Source of the DNA: Thermomonospora echinospora
GTDB taxonomy: Bacteria > Actinomycetota > Actinomycetes > Streptosporangiales > Streptosporangiaceae
Direction: 5' to 3'
Assembly: GCF_900108175.1 (NCBI RefSeq)
Contig: NZ_FNVO01000001.1
Span: forward strand, 833,499-897,498
Length of the DNA: 64,000 nt
Below the pieces are notes generated by a model. The model saw only the letters and a list, made by a program, of their open reading frames with translations, did no database searches and had not been told where the DNA came from. The translations under genes and the position numbers were made by a program. How positions within the stretch are numbered: the first letter of the stretch is position 1; the number at the start of each line of letters is the position of its first letter. Shown piece by piece: positions 26,943 to 35,776 of the stretch.

Positions 26943-28118
26943 GTGAACAACACCGGCTTCGACCTTTTCCGCATTTCCGAGGACCATGAGGCCCTGCGGG
27001 ACGCCGTGCGCGCGGTGGCTCAGGACAAGATCGCTCCGCATGCCGCGGAGGTCGACGAGGAGGCGACCTTTCCGCAGGCGGCCCATGACGCCCTGGTCGC
27101 CTCGGACTTCCACGCGCCGCACGTGCCCGAGGAGTACGGCGGGGTGGGCGCGGACGCCCTGGCGACCTGCATCGTGATCGAGGAGGTCGCCCGGGTGTGC
27201 GCGTCGTCCTCGCTCATCCCGGCGGTGAACAAACTCGGCAGCCTGCCGCTGATCCTGGCCGCGTCCGAGGAGGTCAAGGCCAGGTACCTGCCGCCGCTGG
27301 CCCGTGGCGAGGCGGCGTTCTCCTACGGGCTGTCCGAGCGCGAGGCCGGATCCGACACCGCGTCCATGACGTGCCGCGCGGTCCCCGACGGCGACGATTG
27401 GATCCTGTCCGGGCACAAGGCGTGGATCACCAACGCCGGAGTCTCCAAGTACTACACCGTGCTGGCGGTCACCGACCCGGACGGGCGGCGCGGCGCGAAC
27501 GTCAGCGCGTTCGTCGTGGAGAAGTCCGACCCCGGCTTCGGCTTCGGCGCTCCCGAGCGCAAGCTCGGCATCAAGGGCTCACCCACCCGCGAACTGCACT
27601 TCGACAACGTCCGCATCCCCGGCGACCGGATGGTCGGCGCCCCGGGCGAGGGCCTGAAGATCGCGTTGCGCACCCTGGACCACACCCGGATCACCATCGG
27701 GGCGCAGGCCGTCGGCATTGCGCAGGGCGCGCTGGACGTGGCGCTGGCCTACGTCAGGGAACGCAAGCAGTTCGGCAGGGCCATCGCCGAGTTCCAGGGC
27801 CTGCAGTTCATGCTCGCCGACATGGCCATGGCGGTCGAGACGGCCCGGCAGATGGTCTACGTGGCCGCCGCCAAGTCCGAACGCGGCGACAAGGACCTGC
27901 CGTTCTTCGGCGCCGCCGCCAAGTGCCACGCCTCCGACGTCGCCATGCGGGTCACCACCGACGCCGTCCAGGCCCTCGGCGGCGCCGGCTACACCCGGGA
28001 CTTCCCCGTTGAACGGATGATGCGCGACGCCAAGATCACCCAAATCTACGAGGGCACCAACCAGATCCAGCGGCTGGTGATGGCCCGGCACATCCTCCGG
28101 GGCCAGACGGGTGCTTGA
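26943..28118 (+). CDS. Acyl-CoA dehydrogenase (FadE25-like)
   Basis: This 391-residue enzyme is a canonical short/medium-chain acyl-CoA dehydrogenase, and its length and sequence resemble mycobacterial FadE25. It has SYGLSEREAGSDTASMTC, WILSGHKAWITNAGVSKYY, RKQFGRAIAEFQGLQFMLAD and, near the C-terminus, QIYEGTNQIQR with the catalytic Glu. It oxidises acyl-CoA to trans-2-enoyl-CoA using FAD and electron-transfer flavoprotein. The GTG start follows an AAGGGA site. It stands alone, divergent from the TetR gene that probably represses it. Confidence 0.92.
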   Translation: MNNTGFDLFRISEDHEALRDAVRAVAQDKIAPHAAEVDEEATFPQAAHDALVASDFHAPHVPEEYGGVGADALATCIVIEEVARVCASSSLIPAVNKLGSLPLILAASEEVKARYLPPLARGEAAFSYGLSEREAGSDTASMTCRAVPDGDDWILSGHKAWITNAGVSKYYTVLAVTDPDGRRGANVSAFVVEKSDPGFGFGAPERKLGIKGSPTRELHFDNVRIPGDRMVGAPGEGLKIALRTLDHTRITIGAQAVGIAQGALDVALAYVRERKQFGRAIAEFQGLQFMLADMAMAVETARQMVYVAAAKSERGDKDLPFFGAAAKCHASDVAMRVTTDAVQALGGAGYTRDFPVERMMRDAKITQIYEGTNQIQRLVMARHILRGQTGA

Positions 28119-28446
28119 CAGGTGATCGCCGGACCCCGCCGCCCTCGAAGCGGCCATCAGCCACCTCGCCGATCAGTAGGGTGCCGCTGAGCTGGGCGAA
28201 CTCAATCACGTGCACCCAGTGACGGCGGTCCTGCCGCCGTCCCTTGCCGCACCCTGTCCTCGGGACTTGGCGCCCTTCGGATGAGCTGCTCGGACGAGCG
28301 AGGCTTCCTAAAACATCCTACCTTTGCCCCTCGAGGTGGCTCGCACGCTCCGCGCCGCCCTCTCAGGTGCTGCCGGTCCGCGGGCCCGTGCTCCGTGCGA
28401 AGATGGCCCTGTGCTACCGGAGGTCGCCGGTGCATATCGTGGTCTC
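28119..28446. other. Non-coding stretch upstream of the GntR gene
   Basis: About 330 bases separate the dehydrogenase stop from the first GntR box. An open frame runs in from 28244 in phase with the GntR gene, but its first 68 codons resemble no protein I know and precede the DNA-binding domain by a long way. I read this stretch as leader and promoter region. It has one short inverted repeat around 28216-28230 (GACGGCGG and CCGCCGTC). Confidence 0.45.
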
Positions 28447-28463
28447 GATGTCTGATGTTTGGC
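28447..28463 (-). promoter_or_regulatory. GntR box 1, autoregulatory site
   Basis: The minus strand reads CCAAACATCAGACAT around this site, giving the exact 11-mer AAACATCAGAC also seen before 30592 and 47513. It lies 20 bases before the preferred GntR start at 28484, which suggests autoregulation and identifies this GntR as the likely owner of the motif. Confidence 0.6.
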
Positions 28464-28483
28464 TGAGCAAGAGGCGGGGCAAG

Positions 28484-29245
28484 GTGTCCAACGCTAACCG
28501 TAAAGGTGCAGGTTCCCAGGATTCGGCGGCGCCCGCCGTCCTCCCGGTCACCCGGCTGCGTCCTGCGTACCAGCAGGTCGCCGACCAGTTGCGTGAGCTG
28601 ATCCTCGACGGCTCCCTGGCCCCCGGTGACCGCCTTCCCCCGGAGAACGAGATCGGCGGGAACTTCGGGGTCAGCCGCAGCACGGTCCGCGAGGCGCTGC
28701 GGGTCCTGGCCTCCCAGGGGCTGGTCAAGACCTCCCGCGGGACCACCGGCGGGACCTTCGTCTCCCAGGCCGACCCCGACCAGATCAGTGACTATCTCGA
28801 GGCCAGCATCGGCTTGATGTCGGGATCGGAGGCGCTGCCGCTGGCGGCGATCCTGGAGGCGAGGGAACTGCTGGAGGTCCCCGCCACCGCCCTGGCCGCC
28901 CAGCGGCGTGAACAGCACCATCTCGACGCGCTGCGCGCGGCCATGGATCGGGAGAAGCGGTCGCGGGACCGCGGTGTGAAGTTCCGCGAACACCGGCACT
29001 TCCACGATGTCATCATGCAGGCGACGGGCAACGGACTGCTGGCGATGATGACCGAGCCGGTGTTCCACGTGCTGCGCACCCGGTTCCTCAAGCCGGGGCC
29101 GGCCGCCCATGAGGGGTTCTGGTCCATGGTCGACCAAGAGCACGAGGAGATCACCGAGCGCATCGCGGCCGGGGACAGCGAAGGCGCCAGGGAGGCCATG
29201 CGCAACCACCTGATCAACATCCGGGGCGCCTACAGCGAGGCATGA
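28484..29245 (+). CDS. GntR family regulator, FadR/FCD type
   Basis: This regulator of about 253 residues has a winged-helix domain (GDRLPPENEIGGNFGVSRS, then TVREALRVLASQGLVKTSRG) and an FCD ligand domain with conserved His and Arg residues (FREHRHFHDVIMQATGN). FadR-type GntR proteins bind GTnnnAC sites, and the box (A/G)TCAGAC found eight times in this window fits that rule. The GTG at 28484 is preferred over an ATG at 28448, because that ATG lies inside a box. It heads a + cluster of hydratase and CoA genes and probably controls it. Confidence 0.88.
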   Translation: MSNANRKGAGSQDSAAPAVLPVTRLRPAYQQVADQLRELILDGSLAPGDRLPPENEIGGNFGVSRSTVREALRVLASQGLVKTSRGTTGGTFVSQADPDQISDYLEASIGLMSGSEALPLAAILEARELLEVPATALAAQRREQHHLDALRAAMDREKRSRDRGVKFREHRHFHDVIMQATGNGLLAMMTEPVFHVLRTRFLKPGPAAHEGFWSMVDQEHEEITERIAAGDSEGAREAMRNHLINIRGAYSEA

Positions 29246-29345
29246 GCCGCAGCCACCGATCGGCAGGTACGCCCTGGGCTCATTGATCTGACCTCGGAAG
29301 AGCCAAGGCGGACATGGCCTTTCTTCCGGGGGTGTCCCTGGACGC

Positions 29346-29363
29346 AATATGTCCGACTTTATA
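29346..29363 (+). promoter_or_regulatory. GntR box 2
   Basis: AATATGTCCGACTTTATA keeps the GTCnGAC core and the A/T-rich flanks of the other boxes, though its centre differs. It lies 54 bases before the hydratase start at 29417, a normal operator distance. Confidence 0.45.
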
Positions 29364-29416
29364 GTATCGGGTGTTGGACGAGGTGTTTCGTCGTTCTCTC
29401 TACCCGAGGATGTCCC

Positions 29417-29917
29417 ATGACGCTGCTCACCGATGAGATCCGTGCGCTCGTCGGCCTGAAACGGATCTACACCGCTCCTGAGGAGCTGGGTGCCGCGGCG
29501 GGTCGCTACTTCGGCCTTGCGGTCGGCGATCACAATCCCCTGTACTCCGACTCGGAATACGCCCGGGCCCAGGGGCTGGAGGGGGTGACCGCGCCGCTGA
29601 CGCTGATCTGTGAGACGAACCAGTACGCCGATCTGCCGATCCCCCCTGACGGCTACGCGGGGCATGAATGGGGCATTGAGCTGCCCGGCACCCGCAAGGT
29701 GCGCGGCGGTAACTCCTACACCTTCCACCGCAGGGTGCGTCCTGACGATGTCATCACGGCCACGTGGGAGATCACGGACGTGACCGAGAAGACCACCCGG
29801 TCCGGCGCGGAGATGCTGATCATCGCCTCGCGGGCGACGTACACCGACCAGCAGGGCGGGCTCCTTGCGGAGAACGAGGAGACCATCATCTTCGTGGCGC
29901 TGGAGGCGGGGAAGTGA
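29417..29917 (+). CDS. MaoC N-terminal-domain dehydratase subunit (HadA-like)
   Basis: This 166-residue hotdog-fold protein matches the FAS1/MaoC N-terminal dehydratase family. The motif at the hydratase active-site position reads GDHNPLYSD, with Tyr in place of the catalytic His. The subunit is therefore probably non-catalytic, like HadA of mycobacterial HadAB. The gene overlaps the next hotdog gene by four bases, so the two products should form a heterodimeric enoyl-CoA hydratase or hydroxyacyl dehydratase. The ATG follows a GAGGATG-containing leader and lies 54 bases after a GntR box. Confidence 0.85.
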   Translation: MTLLTDEIRALVGLKRIYTAPEELGAAAGRYFGLAVGDHNPLYSDSEYARAQGLEGVTAPLTLICETNQYADLPIPPDGYAGHEWGIELPGTRKVRGGNSYTFHRRVRPDDVITATWEITDVTEKTTRSGAEMLIIASRATYTDQQGGLLAENEETIIFVALEAGK

Positions 29918-30354
29918 CGTCGCAGGTGAACCACAGGGCGGGCGACGCGGTGCCTCCGCTGGAGCGCAGGATCGGCCTTCCGGACATGATCGCCTATGCG
30001 GGCGCGACCTGGGACTGGCACCGGCTGCACTACGACCCCGAGTTCGTCAGGGCCGCCAAGCTCCCCCGCCCCGTCGTCGACGGCCAGGTGTTCGGCGCGC
30101 TGCTGGTCGAGCAGATCCAGGACTGGCTGGGTCCCCAGTGCTTCGTGCACCGGCTCGACTTCACCTTCAAGGCGCTGGTCTTCGCCGAGGAGACCGTGCG
30201 CTGCGAGGGTGCGGTGACAGAGGTGGGTGAGGACCACCTGCTTCTGGAACATCGCGTGGTCGTGGTCGGCCCGGACGGGGAAGTCGATCGGATCGCCGTG
30301 GCTCCCGCGCACGCGCGGGTGCTGCTGGGCAGAGCGGACGGCCCGGGCGCCTGA
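29914..30354 (+). CDS. MaoC-like hydratase subunit (HadB-like)
   Basis: This 146-residue hotdog-fold protein is the catalytic partner of the preceding one. Its active-site segment WDWHRLHYD contains the Asp and His expected of an R-specific enoyl-CoA hydratase. It starts with a GTG that overlaps the previous stop. The C-terminal strands end in AVAPAHARVLLG. The pair probably adds water across a 2-enoyl-CoA made by the dehydrogenase at 37321; this is inference from context. Confidence 0.85.
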   Translation: MTSQVNHRAGDAVPPLERRIGLPDMIAYAGATWDWHRLHYDPEFVRAAKLPRPVVDGQVFGALLVEQIQDWLGPQCFVHRLDFTFKALVFAEETVRCEGAVTEVGEDHLLLEHRVVVVGPDGEVDRIAVAPAHARVLLGRADGPGA

Positions 30355-30536
30355 CACGGTCCGGCCGAGGGCGGGCGCGGGAGGGAGGAGGTGGTTCCGC
30401 CGGAGCCGCCTCTTCCTGCGCGGCGCGCACTGCGGAGGCGTCCGCACCGCGTCCCACAGTGCACGATCGACGGCCGGAGCGGGCGGGCGGTGGGAGATCT
30501 CCTCCATCACCCCGCGGGAACGGGAGGCTTGACGCC

Positions 30537-30577
30537 TATACATCAGACCTTTAATGTTGTATAAACATCAGACTTTT
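30537..30577 (+). promoter_or_regulatory. GntR boxes 3 and 4
   Basis: Two boxes in the same orientation, TATACATCAGACCTTTAA at 30537 and TATAAACATCAGACTTTT at 30560, have ATCAGAC cores 25 bases apart. They lie just upstream of the MaoC gene at 30592 and overlap its only A/T-rich promoter-like stretch. This is the clearest site of the set. Confidence 0.7.
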
Positions 30578-30591
30578 CGAAGGGCGAAGCG

Positions 30592-31131
30592 TTGACTGTT
30601 CACGAAGCCGGGATCGGTCGTTACTTTGAGGACTACACCGTCGGTGACGTCTACCAGCACCCCTTCGGGCGGACGATCACCGAGGCGGACAACACCTGGT
30701 TCACGTTGCTCACGCTGAACACGAACCAGAACCACTTCAACGCGGACTTCGCCGCCCGCGCTCCGTACGGCAAGGTGATCGTCAACTCCGGCCTGACCGT
30801 CGCGCTGGTGCTCGGCCTGTCGGTCGTCGACATGAGCCAGAACGCGCTGCTCAACCTCGGCTGGACCGACATCAAGCTGACCCACCCGCTCTTCGTCGGG
30901 GACACCGTCTACGCCGAGTCGATCGTCACCGAGACCCGCGAGTCCAAGTCCCGGCCCTACGCCGGGATCATCACCATGCGCACCCGTGGCCTCAACCAGG
31001 ACGGTGAGGAGATCGTCTCCTGGGTCCGCTCCGTCATGATCTACAAGCGCGGCGCCACGCACGACAAGAACTACTTCCCCGAAGCCAAGACCGGGCGGCT
31101 CCGGCTTCCCTCCGCCGGGGACCCGGCATGA
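30592..31131 (+). CDS. MaoC family dehydratase
   Basis: This 179-residue hotdog-fold protein resembles the Rv2499c/mesaconyl-CoA-hydratase type of MaoC proteins (GRYFEDYTVGDVYQHPFGR, TNQNHFNADFAARAPYGK, THPLFVGDTVYAES). It likely hydrates a branched or dicarboxylic enoyl-CoA. The start is TTG, with GAAGGG upstream; no ATG or GTG suits the conserved N-terminus. It begins the second transcript of this cluster after two GntR boxes and overlaps the following LLM gene. A CitE-like lyase lies at the end of the same operon, as in the mycobacterial citE-maoC-fadE19 locus. Confidence 0.85.
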   Translation: MTVHEAGIGRYFEDYTVGDVYQHPFGRTITEADNTWFTLLTLNTNQNHFNADFAARAPYGKVIVNSGLTVALVLGLSVVDMSQNALLNLGWTDIKLTHPLFVGDTVYAESIVTETRESKSRPYAGIITMRTRGLNQDGEEIVSWVRSVMIYKRGATHDKNYFPEAKTGRLRLPSAGDPA

Positions 31132-32156
31132 CCGGTCTAAAGATCACCTTCGGTCCCTGGGGGGAGACCCTGGAGGAGATGGTGGCGGCCGGCCGTGCCG
31201 CGGAGGAGGCGGGCGCCACCACGCTGTGGGTACCCGAACTGCACCGCAGCGCCACGGTCACCGCCGCGGCGCTGGCCCAAGGTACCTCCGCGGCCAAGGT
31301 GGGCACGGCCATCGCGCTGGCCTTCACCCGCAGCCCGATGACCACCGCGCTGGAGGCCCTGGACCTCGACGAGCTCTCCGGCGGACGGTTCGTGCTGGGG
31401 CTGGGCACCGGGGTCAAGCGGCTCAACGAGGACTGGCACAACGCCCGCTGGGGCAGGCCGGTCGCGCACCTGCGCGAGACCGTCGCGGCGGTGCGCCACT
31501 TCGTCGCCCACGCCGCCGAGGGCGAACCGATGGTGGTGGAGGGCGAGTACGAGCCGATGCGCGTCCGCGGCTACCAGCGGCCCTTCCCGCAGGTGCGCAA
31601 GGAGATCCCGGTCTACCTGGCGGGCATGGGCCCGGCGATGACGAAACTCGCCGGCCAGATCGGTCAAGGCTGGATCTCGCACGAGTTGTGCTCCCCTGCC
31701 TGGCTCGCCGAACGGTCGCTGCCGCCGCTGCTGGAAGGGCTGGCCGCGAGCGGCAGGGACCGCTCCGAGTTGGACGTCGTGGTCTCCGCCTGCTGCTCGG
31801 TCGACACCGACCTGGCGGCGGCACGCCGTCGGTCCGCCGGGACCGCGGGCTTCTACGCCTCGGTGCGCACCTACGCCGATTTCTTCGCCTTCCACGACCT
31901 CGCCGAGGAGCAGGAGAGGGTGATCGAGGCGTTCCGGGCCGGCGCGGGCGCCGACCACCTGGGGGGCGCGGTCTCTCCTCAGATGACCGATACCCTCACG
32001 CTCACGGGCACCTTCGACCAGGTCGCCGAGCGGATCTCCGCCTACGCGGGGATTGCCGACTCCATCAAGCTGACCCCGCCCGTCCACGGCGTAGGGCCTA
32101 AGGACATCCGGGCCGCGCAGGCGCACATCATCGAACTGATCAGAGAGCTGTCGTGA
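31128..32156 (+). CDS. LLM class flavin/F420-dependent oxidoreductase
   Basis: This 342-residue TIM-barrel protein belongs to the luciferase-like monooxygenase family. It has KITFGPWGETLEEMVAAGR, TTLWVPELHRSATVTAAALA, VGTAIALAFTRSPMTTALEA and GGRFVLGLGTGVKRLNEDWH. Such proteins use F420 or FMN to reduce or oxygenate a substrate. It overlaps the genes on both sides by four bases and is therefore part of the same CoA-ester operon. The substrate is not evident. Confidence 0.87.
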   Translation: MTGLKITFGPWGETLEEMVAAGRAAEEAGATTLWVPELHRSATVTAAALAQGTSAAKVGTAIALAFTRSPMTTALEALDLDELSGGRFVLGLGTGVKRLNEDWHNARWGRPVAHLRETVAAVRHFVAHAAEGEPMVVEGEYEPMRVRGYQRPFPQVRKEIPVYLAGMGPAMTKLAGQIGQGWISHELCSPAWLAERSLPPLLEGLAASGRDRSELDVVVSACCSVDTDLAAARRRSAGTAGFYASVRTYADFFAFHDLAEEQERVIEAFRAGAGADHLGGAVSPQMTDTLTLTGTFDQVAERISAYAGIADSIKLTPPVHGVGPKDIRAAQAHIIELIRELS

Positions 32157-33355
32157 AGCCGCTGCAGGACATCCGCATCATCTCCTTGGAGCAGTACGGC
32201 GCGGGGCCCTTCGGGTCGCTGCACCTGGCGGACATGGGCGCCGAGATCATCAAGATCGAGGACCCCAGGACCGGCGGCGACGTGGGCCGCTACGTCCCCC
32301 CCTACGCCGAGGACGAGGACTCGCTGTTCTACGAGACCTTCAACCGCAACAAGAAGTCGATCTCGCTGGACATGTCCACCCCGGCGGGCCGCGCGGTCTT
32401 CGAGGACCTGGTGCGCGGCGCCGACGCCGTCTACTCCAACCTGCGCGGCGACGTGCCGGCCAAACTGAAGATCACCTACGAGGACCTCAAGCACCTCAAC
32501 CCGAGGATCGTCTGCTGCTCGCTCACCGGCTTCGGCATGACGGGCCCGCGCGCCCAGCAGCCCGGTTACGACTACATCCTGCAGGGACTGGCCGGCTGGA
32601 TGGACCTCACCGGCGAGCCCGACGGCCCGCCCACCAAGTCCGGTCTGTCGCTGGTGGACTACTGCGGCGGATACGTCGCCGCCCTCTCCCTGCTCACCGG
32701 CTTGCACGCCGCACGCCGCGACGGCGTCGGCATGGACTGCGACGTCTCGCTGTACGACACCGCGATCTCGATGCTCACCTATCCGGGCACCTGGCACATG
32801 AACGCGGGCTTCACCCCGGTGCGCACCCGCCACTCCGCCCACCCCTCCCTGGTGCCGTTCCAGGCGTTCCAGGCCAAGGACGGCTGGATCGTGGTCGGCT
32901 GCGCCAAGGAGAAGTTCTGGCGGCGCCTCGTAGAGGTCATCGAACGCCCCGACCTGGGCGCCGACCCTCGTTTCGCCTCCTTCGCCGAGCGGCAGGAGAA
33001 CGCCGCCGCCCTGCTTGCGGAGCTGGAGAAGACCCTGGCCACCCGTACCGTCGCCGAATGGCTCGCGCCGATGACCGCCGCCTCCATCCCGTGCGGACCC
33101 ATCAACGACGTCTCCCAGGCGCTCCAGGAGGAGCACACCCTCGCCCGCGGCCTGATCGTCGAGACCGAGCACCCGCGGTACGGCACGCTCAAGAACCTGG
33201 TCTCTCCGGTCAGAGCCGGCACGGAGCGGCCCGAGTACCAGCGTGCGCCGCAACGCGGCGAGCACTCCGAGGAGATCCTCCGCGGGCTGCTGGGCTACTC
33301 GGGTGAACGCGTCGCCGAACTGGCGAGCGAAGGCGCCTTCGGAGAGCAGGCATGA
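32153..33355 (+). CDS. CaiB/BaiF family CoA-transferase
   Basis: This 400-residue class III CoA-transferase starts with LQDIRIISLEQYGAGPFGS and contains MGAEIIKIEDP, FNRNKKSISLDM, TGFGMTGPRAQQPGYDYILQ and the catalytic-Asp segment SLVDYCGGYVAAL. It is clearly full length. It probably activates the acid substrate of this cluster by taking CoA from another acyl-CoA. The GTG start overlaps the LLM stop, and its stop overlaps the PrpD start. Confidence 0.92.
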   Translation: MKPLQDIRIISLEQYGAGPFGSLHLADMGAEIIKIEDPRTGGDVGRYVPPYAEDEDSLFYETFNRNKKSISLDMSTPAGRAVFEDLVRGADAVYSNLRGDVPAKLKITYEDLKHLNPRIVCCSLTGFGMTGPRAQQPGYDYILQGLAGWMDLTGEPDGPPTKSGLSLVDYCGGYVAALSLLTGLHAARRDGVGMDCDVSLYDTAISMLTYPGTWHMNAGFTPVRTRHSAHPSLVPFQAFQAKDGWIVVGCAKEKFWRRLVEVIERPDLGADPRFASFAERQENAAALLAELEKTLATRTVAEWLAPMTAASIPCGPINDVSQALQEEHTLARGLIVETEHPRYGTLKNLVSPVRAGTERPEYQRAPQRGEHSEEILRGLLGYSGERVAELASEGAFGEQA

Positions 33356-34704
33356 CGACCATCGCCGGGGAACTGGCCGGCTGGGCCCTGCGGGTCCGGC
33401 CGGACCAGGTGCCCGAGCAGGCGCGGCGGGCGGCTGCCCGCCACCTGCTCGACGCACTGGGCAACGCGGTGGCGGGAGCCAGGGTGACGGCCGCCGTCGC
33501 CGCCTCGCACGCCGCCCGGGCGATGGGGCCCGGTGATGCGCTCATCATCGGGCAGCGCGGACGGTTCACCAGGGCGGCGGCGGCGCTGGCCAACGGGGTG
33601 CTGATCCACGCCTTGGACTTCGACGACACCCACGCCGGCGGGCTCGTTCACGCCTCTGCTCCCGTCGTGCCGGTGGTGCTCGCCGAAGGGAGCGCGGTGA
33701 GCGGCGCGGAGGCGCTCACCGCGCTCGCGGTCGGCCTGGAGACGATCTGCCGGCTCGGGGCGGCGGCACCGCACGGCTTCCACGCCGTGGGGCTGCACGC
33801 CACCGCCGCCTGCGGGGTCTTCGCGTCCGCGCTCACCGCTGCTCGGCTGCGCGGCCTCTCCGAAGAGGAGACCGTCAACGCGCTGGGCATCGCCGGCAGC
33901 CGGGCCGGCGGACTACTGGAGTTCCTCAACACCGGAAGTTCCACCAAGCAGCTTCACCCCGGCTTCGCCGCCGCAGACGGACTCGTCGCCGCCGCGCTCG
34001 CGGCGGCGGGAGCCACCGGCCCCTCGACGGTCTTCGAGGGAGAGTACGGCCTCTACCGGGCCCTGGCCCGCCGCGATGCCGACCGCGCGGCGATTGTGGG
34101 CGGTCTGGGCGATCGCTGGGAGGCCACCCGCATCACCGTCAAACCGTATCCGGCCTGCCAGTTGATGCACGCCCAACTCGACGCCGCTCACCAGGCACGC
34201 GTCGAGCTGGGCTTCGGGAAGGTGGCGGCCGACGAGATCACCGAAGTCGTCGTCGAGGCCCATCCGGACGCCGCGTCGATCGTCTGCGCGCCCGGCAAGG
34301 AGACGCCGCGCTCGGCCTACGACGCGAAGTTCAGCCTGCCGTGGAGCCTGGCGGCGATGCTGCTCGACGGCTCGGTGACCATTGCGACCTACGACCGGAT
34401 CGACCGTCCCGAGGTGCTGGCCCTGGCCGCGCGGGTACGCACCGAGGTGGTGGACTTCGGCGGCGTCGCAGCCGACCAGCCCGGCAGGGTCCGGATCCGG
34501 ACCGCCGCGGGCAGGATGGTCACCGCCCAGGTCCCGCGCAGCGGCGGCGGACCCGACGACCCCGGCATCGACGCCCTGGTCACCGCCAAGGCCCTGGACA
34601 ACCTTGGCCCCGGCGGGGAAAAGATCATCGAACTCGTTCTCGGCCTGGCCGACCTGCCGTCCCTGGCCGTTCTCATCCGCGCATTGGAGAACCATGAGCT
34701 CTGA
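33352..34704 (+). CDS. MmgE/PrpD family protein
   Basis: This 450-residue protein belongs to the family of 2-methylcitrate dehydratase, cis-aconitate decarboxylase and iminodisuccinate epimerase. The helical-domain motif HALDFDDTHAGGLVHASAPV, IAGSRAGGLLEFLNTGSSTKQ and KPYPACQLMHA are conserved. It would dehydrate, epimerise or decarboxylate a tricarboxylic or dicarboxylic acid. A second PrpD family gene lies at 56041. The gene overlaps the upstream CoA-transferase by four bases and the downstream RidA gene by eleven. Confidence 0.88.
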   Translation: MTTIAGELAGWALRVRPDQVPEQARRAAARHLLDALGNAVAGARVTAAVAASHAARAMGPGDALIIGQRGRFTRAAAALANGVLIHALDFDDTHAGGLVHASAPVVPVVLAEGSAVSGAEALTALAVGLETICRLGAAAPHGFHAVGLHATAACGVFASALTAARLRGLSEEETVNALGIAGSRAGGLLEFLNTGSSTKQLHPGFAAADGLVAAALAAAGATGPSTVFEGEYGLYRALARRDADRAAIVGGLGDRWEATRITVKPYPACQLMHAQLDAAHQARVELGFGKVAADEITEVVVEAHPDAASIVCAPGKETPRSAYDAKFSLPWSLAAMLLDGSVTIATYDRIDRPEVLALAARVRTEVVDFGGVAADQPGRVRIRTAAGRMVTAQVPRSGGGPDDPGIDALVTAKALDNLGPGGEKIIELVLGLADLPSLAVLIRALENHEL

Positions 34705-35776
34705 AACGACACGTCTGTCGTCCGTGGCGGGTACCGTCGAGGACGCCTACGCCGGGGCGTTCGCCGCGCTGGCGGAGACCGGGCTGGGCCCCGCCGACGT
34801 GGTGCAGGTGGTGGAGTACGCCACCAAGGACGCCCTCGACTCCTACGAGCGGGTCGAGAACGCTCGCGCGGCGGCGCTGGGCGGTCACCAGGCGCCGATC
34901 GCCACCGTCGGCGTGGAGGGGCTGCCGCAGCGGGGCGCGGAGCTGGCGGTCGAGCTGACCGCCTTCCCCGGTGGAGGGCAGCTGGTGCAGGCCCACCCGG
35001 ATGAGGGCTTCCACCGGGGCACGATGCGCATCGCCGACGAGATCGTCTACCTGCCGAGCATCCATCCCCACGACGGGACGTCCATCGTCTTCGCCGACGA
35101 CTTCCGCGGACAGTACCGCTACTGCCTGGAGCGGGCCGGCGAGCTGCTGAAGGTCGCGGGCGTGGGGCTGGACACGCTGGTCCAGACGACCGACTACACC
35201 GCGCAGGCCACCCGTGCGCAGTACCCGCGTTGCGGCCGCCCCCGCAAGGAACTGCTCGGCGGGACGGGCTCGGACGGGCGTCCGGTGCATCCGGGCGCGG
35301 CGGGGATCGTCATCGACCAGGCCGTCGTGCCGGGCGCGATGGCCTCGCTGGACGCGATCGCGTCCACAGCGCCGTTCCGCACGGTCAATCCGGGCTGGCG
35401 CCGGTATGAGACGTTGACCTACAAGCCGGGCCTGGCGACCGACCGCACCCTGTTCATGTCGGGGTTCGGCTCGCTGGAGCCCGCCACCCAGAAGTGCATC
35501 TTCGAGGGCGACCTGCTGGCGCAGGCCGAGTACACCTACGCCTCGATCGCAGCGGTGCTGCGTGAGGCCGGACTGGGGGAGACCCTTCCGTACGGCTCCG
35601 TGACGCGGCTGGTGGAGTACGTCACGCCCGGGTCCGTCGAGCGCTACGCCGAGGTCGCCGAGATCCGCCGCAAGTACTTCGGCGACACCCCGGCGCTGAC
35701 CTCCGTGGTCTGCTCGGCGCTGCTGAGGCCGGAACTCCTCATCGAGGTGGTGCCGACGGCGGTATTCCCGTCATGA
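34694..35776 (+). CDS. Tandem RidA-like protein
   Basis: This 360-residue protein contains at least two RidA/YjgF-like segments: residues about 10-95 (VVQVVEYATKDALDSYERVE) and a C-terminal domain from about 230 (VTRLVEYVTPGSVERYAEVA to the end). RidA proteins are normally about 130 residues and hydrolyse reactive imines using an Arg in a PARSxV motif. Here the equivalent sites read APIATV and PALTSV, so the Arg is missing and imine deaminase activity is doubtful. The fused form may act on a different intermediate. It overlaps both neighbours. Confidence 0.72.
   Translation: MSSETTRLSSVAGTVEDAYAGAFAALAETGLGPADVVQVVEYATKDALDSYERVENARAAALGGHQAPIATVGVEGLPQRGAELAVELTAFPGGGQLVQAHPDEGFHRGTMRIADEIVYLPSIHPHDGTSIVFADDFRGQYRYCLERAGELLKVAGVGLDTLVQTTDYTAQATRAQYPRCGRPRKELLGGTGSDGRPVHPGAAGIVIDQAVVPGAMASLDAIASTAPFRTVNPGWRRYETLTYKPGLATDRTLFMSGFGSLEPATQKCIFEGDLLAQAEYTYASIAAVLREAGLGETLPYGSVTRLVEYVTPGSVERYAEVAEIRRKYFGDTPALTSVVCSALLRPELLIEVVPTAVFPS

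Noticed and set aside
28244-28483. Upstream in-frame extension of the GntR gene (80 extra residues)
   Set aside because: The added residues have no likeness to a GntR N-terminus and the stretch contains a probable autoregulatory box; the start at 28484 has a usable ribosome-binding site.
30355-30536. Small gene in the spacer between the hydratase and MaoC genes
   Set aside because: Short open frames exist, but none has a ribosome-binding site or a recognisable product. The spacer is best read as promoter region for 30592.
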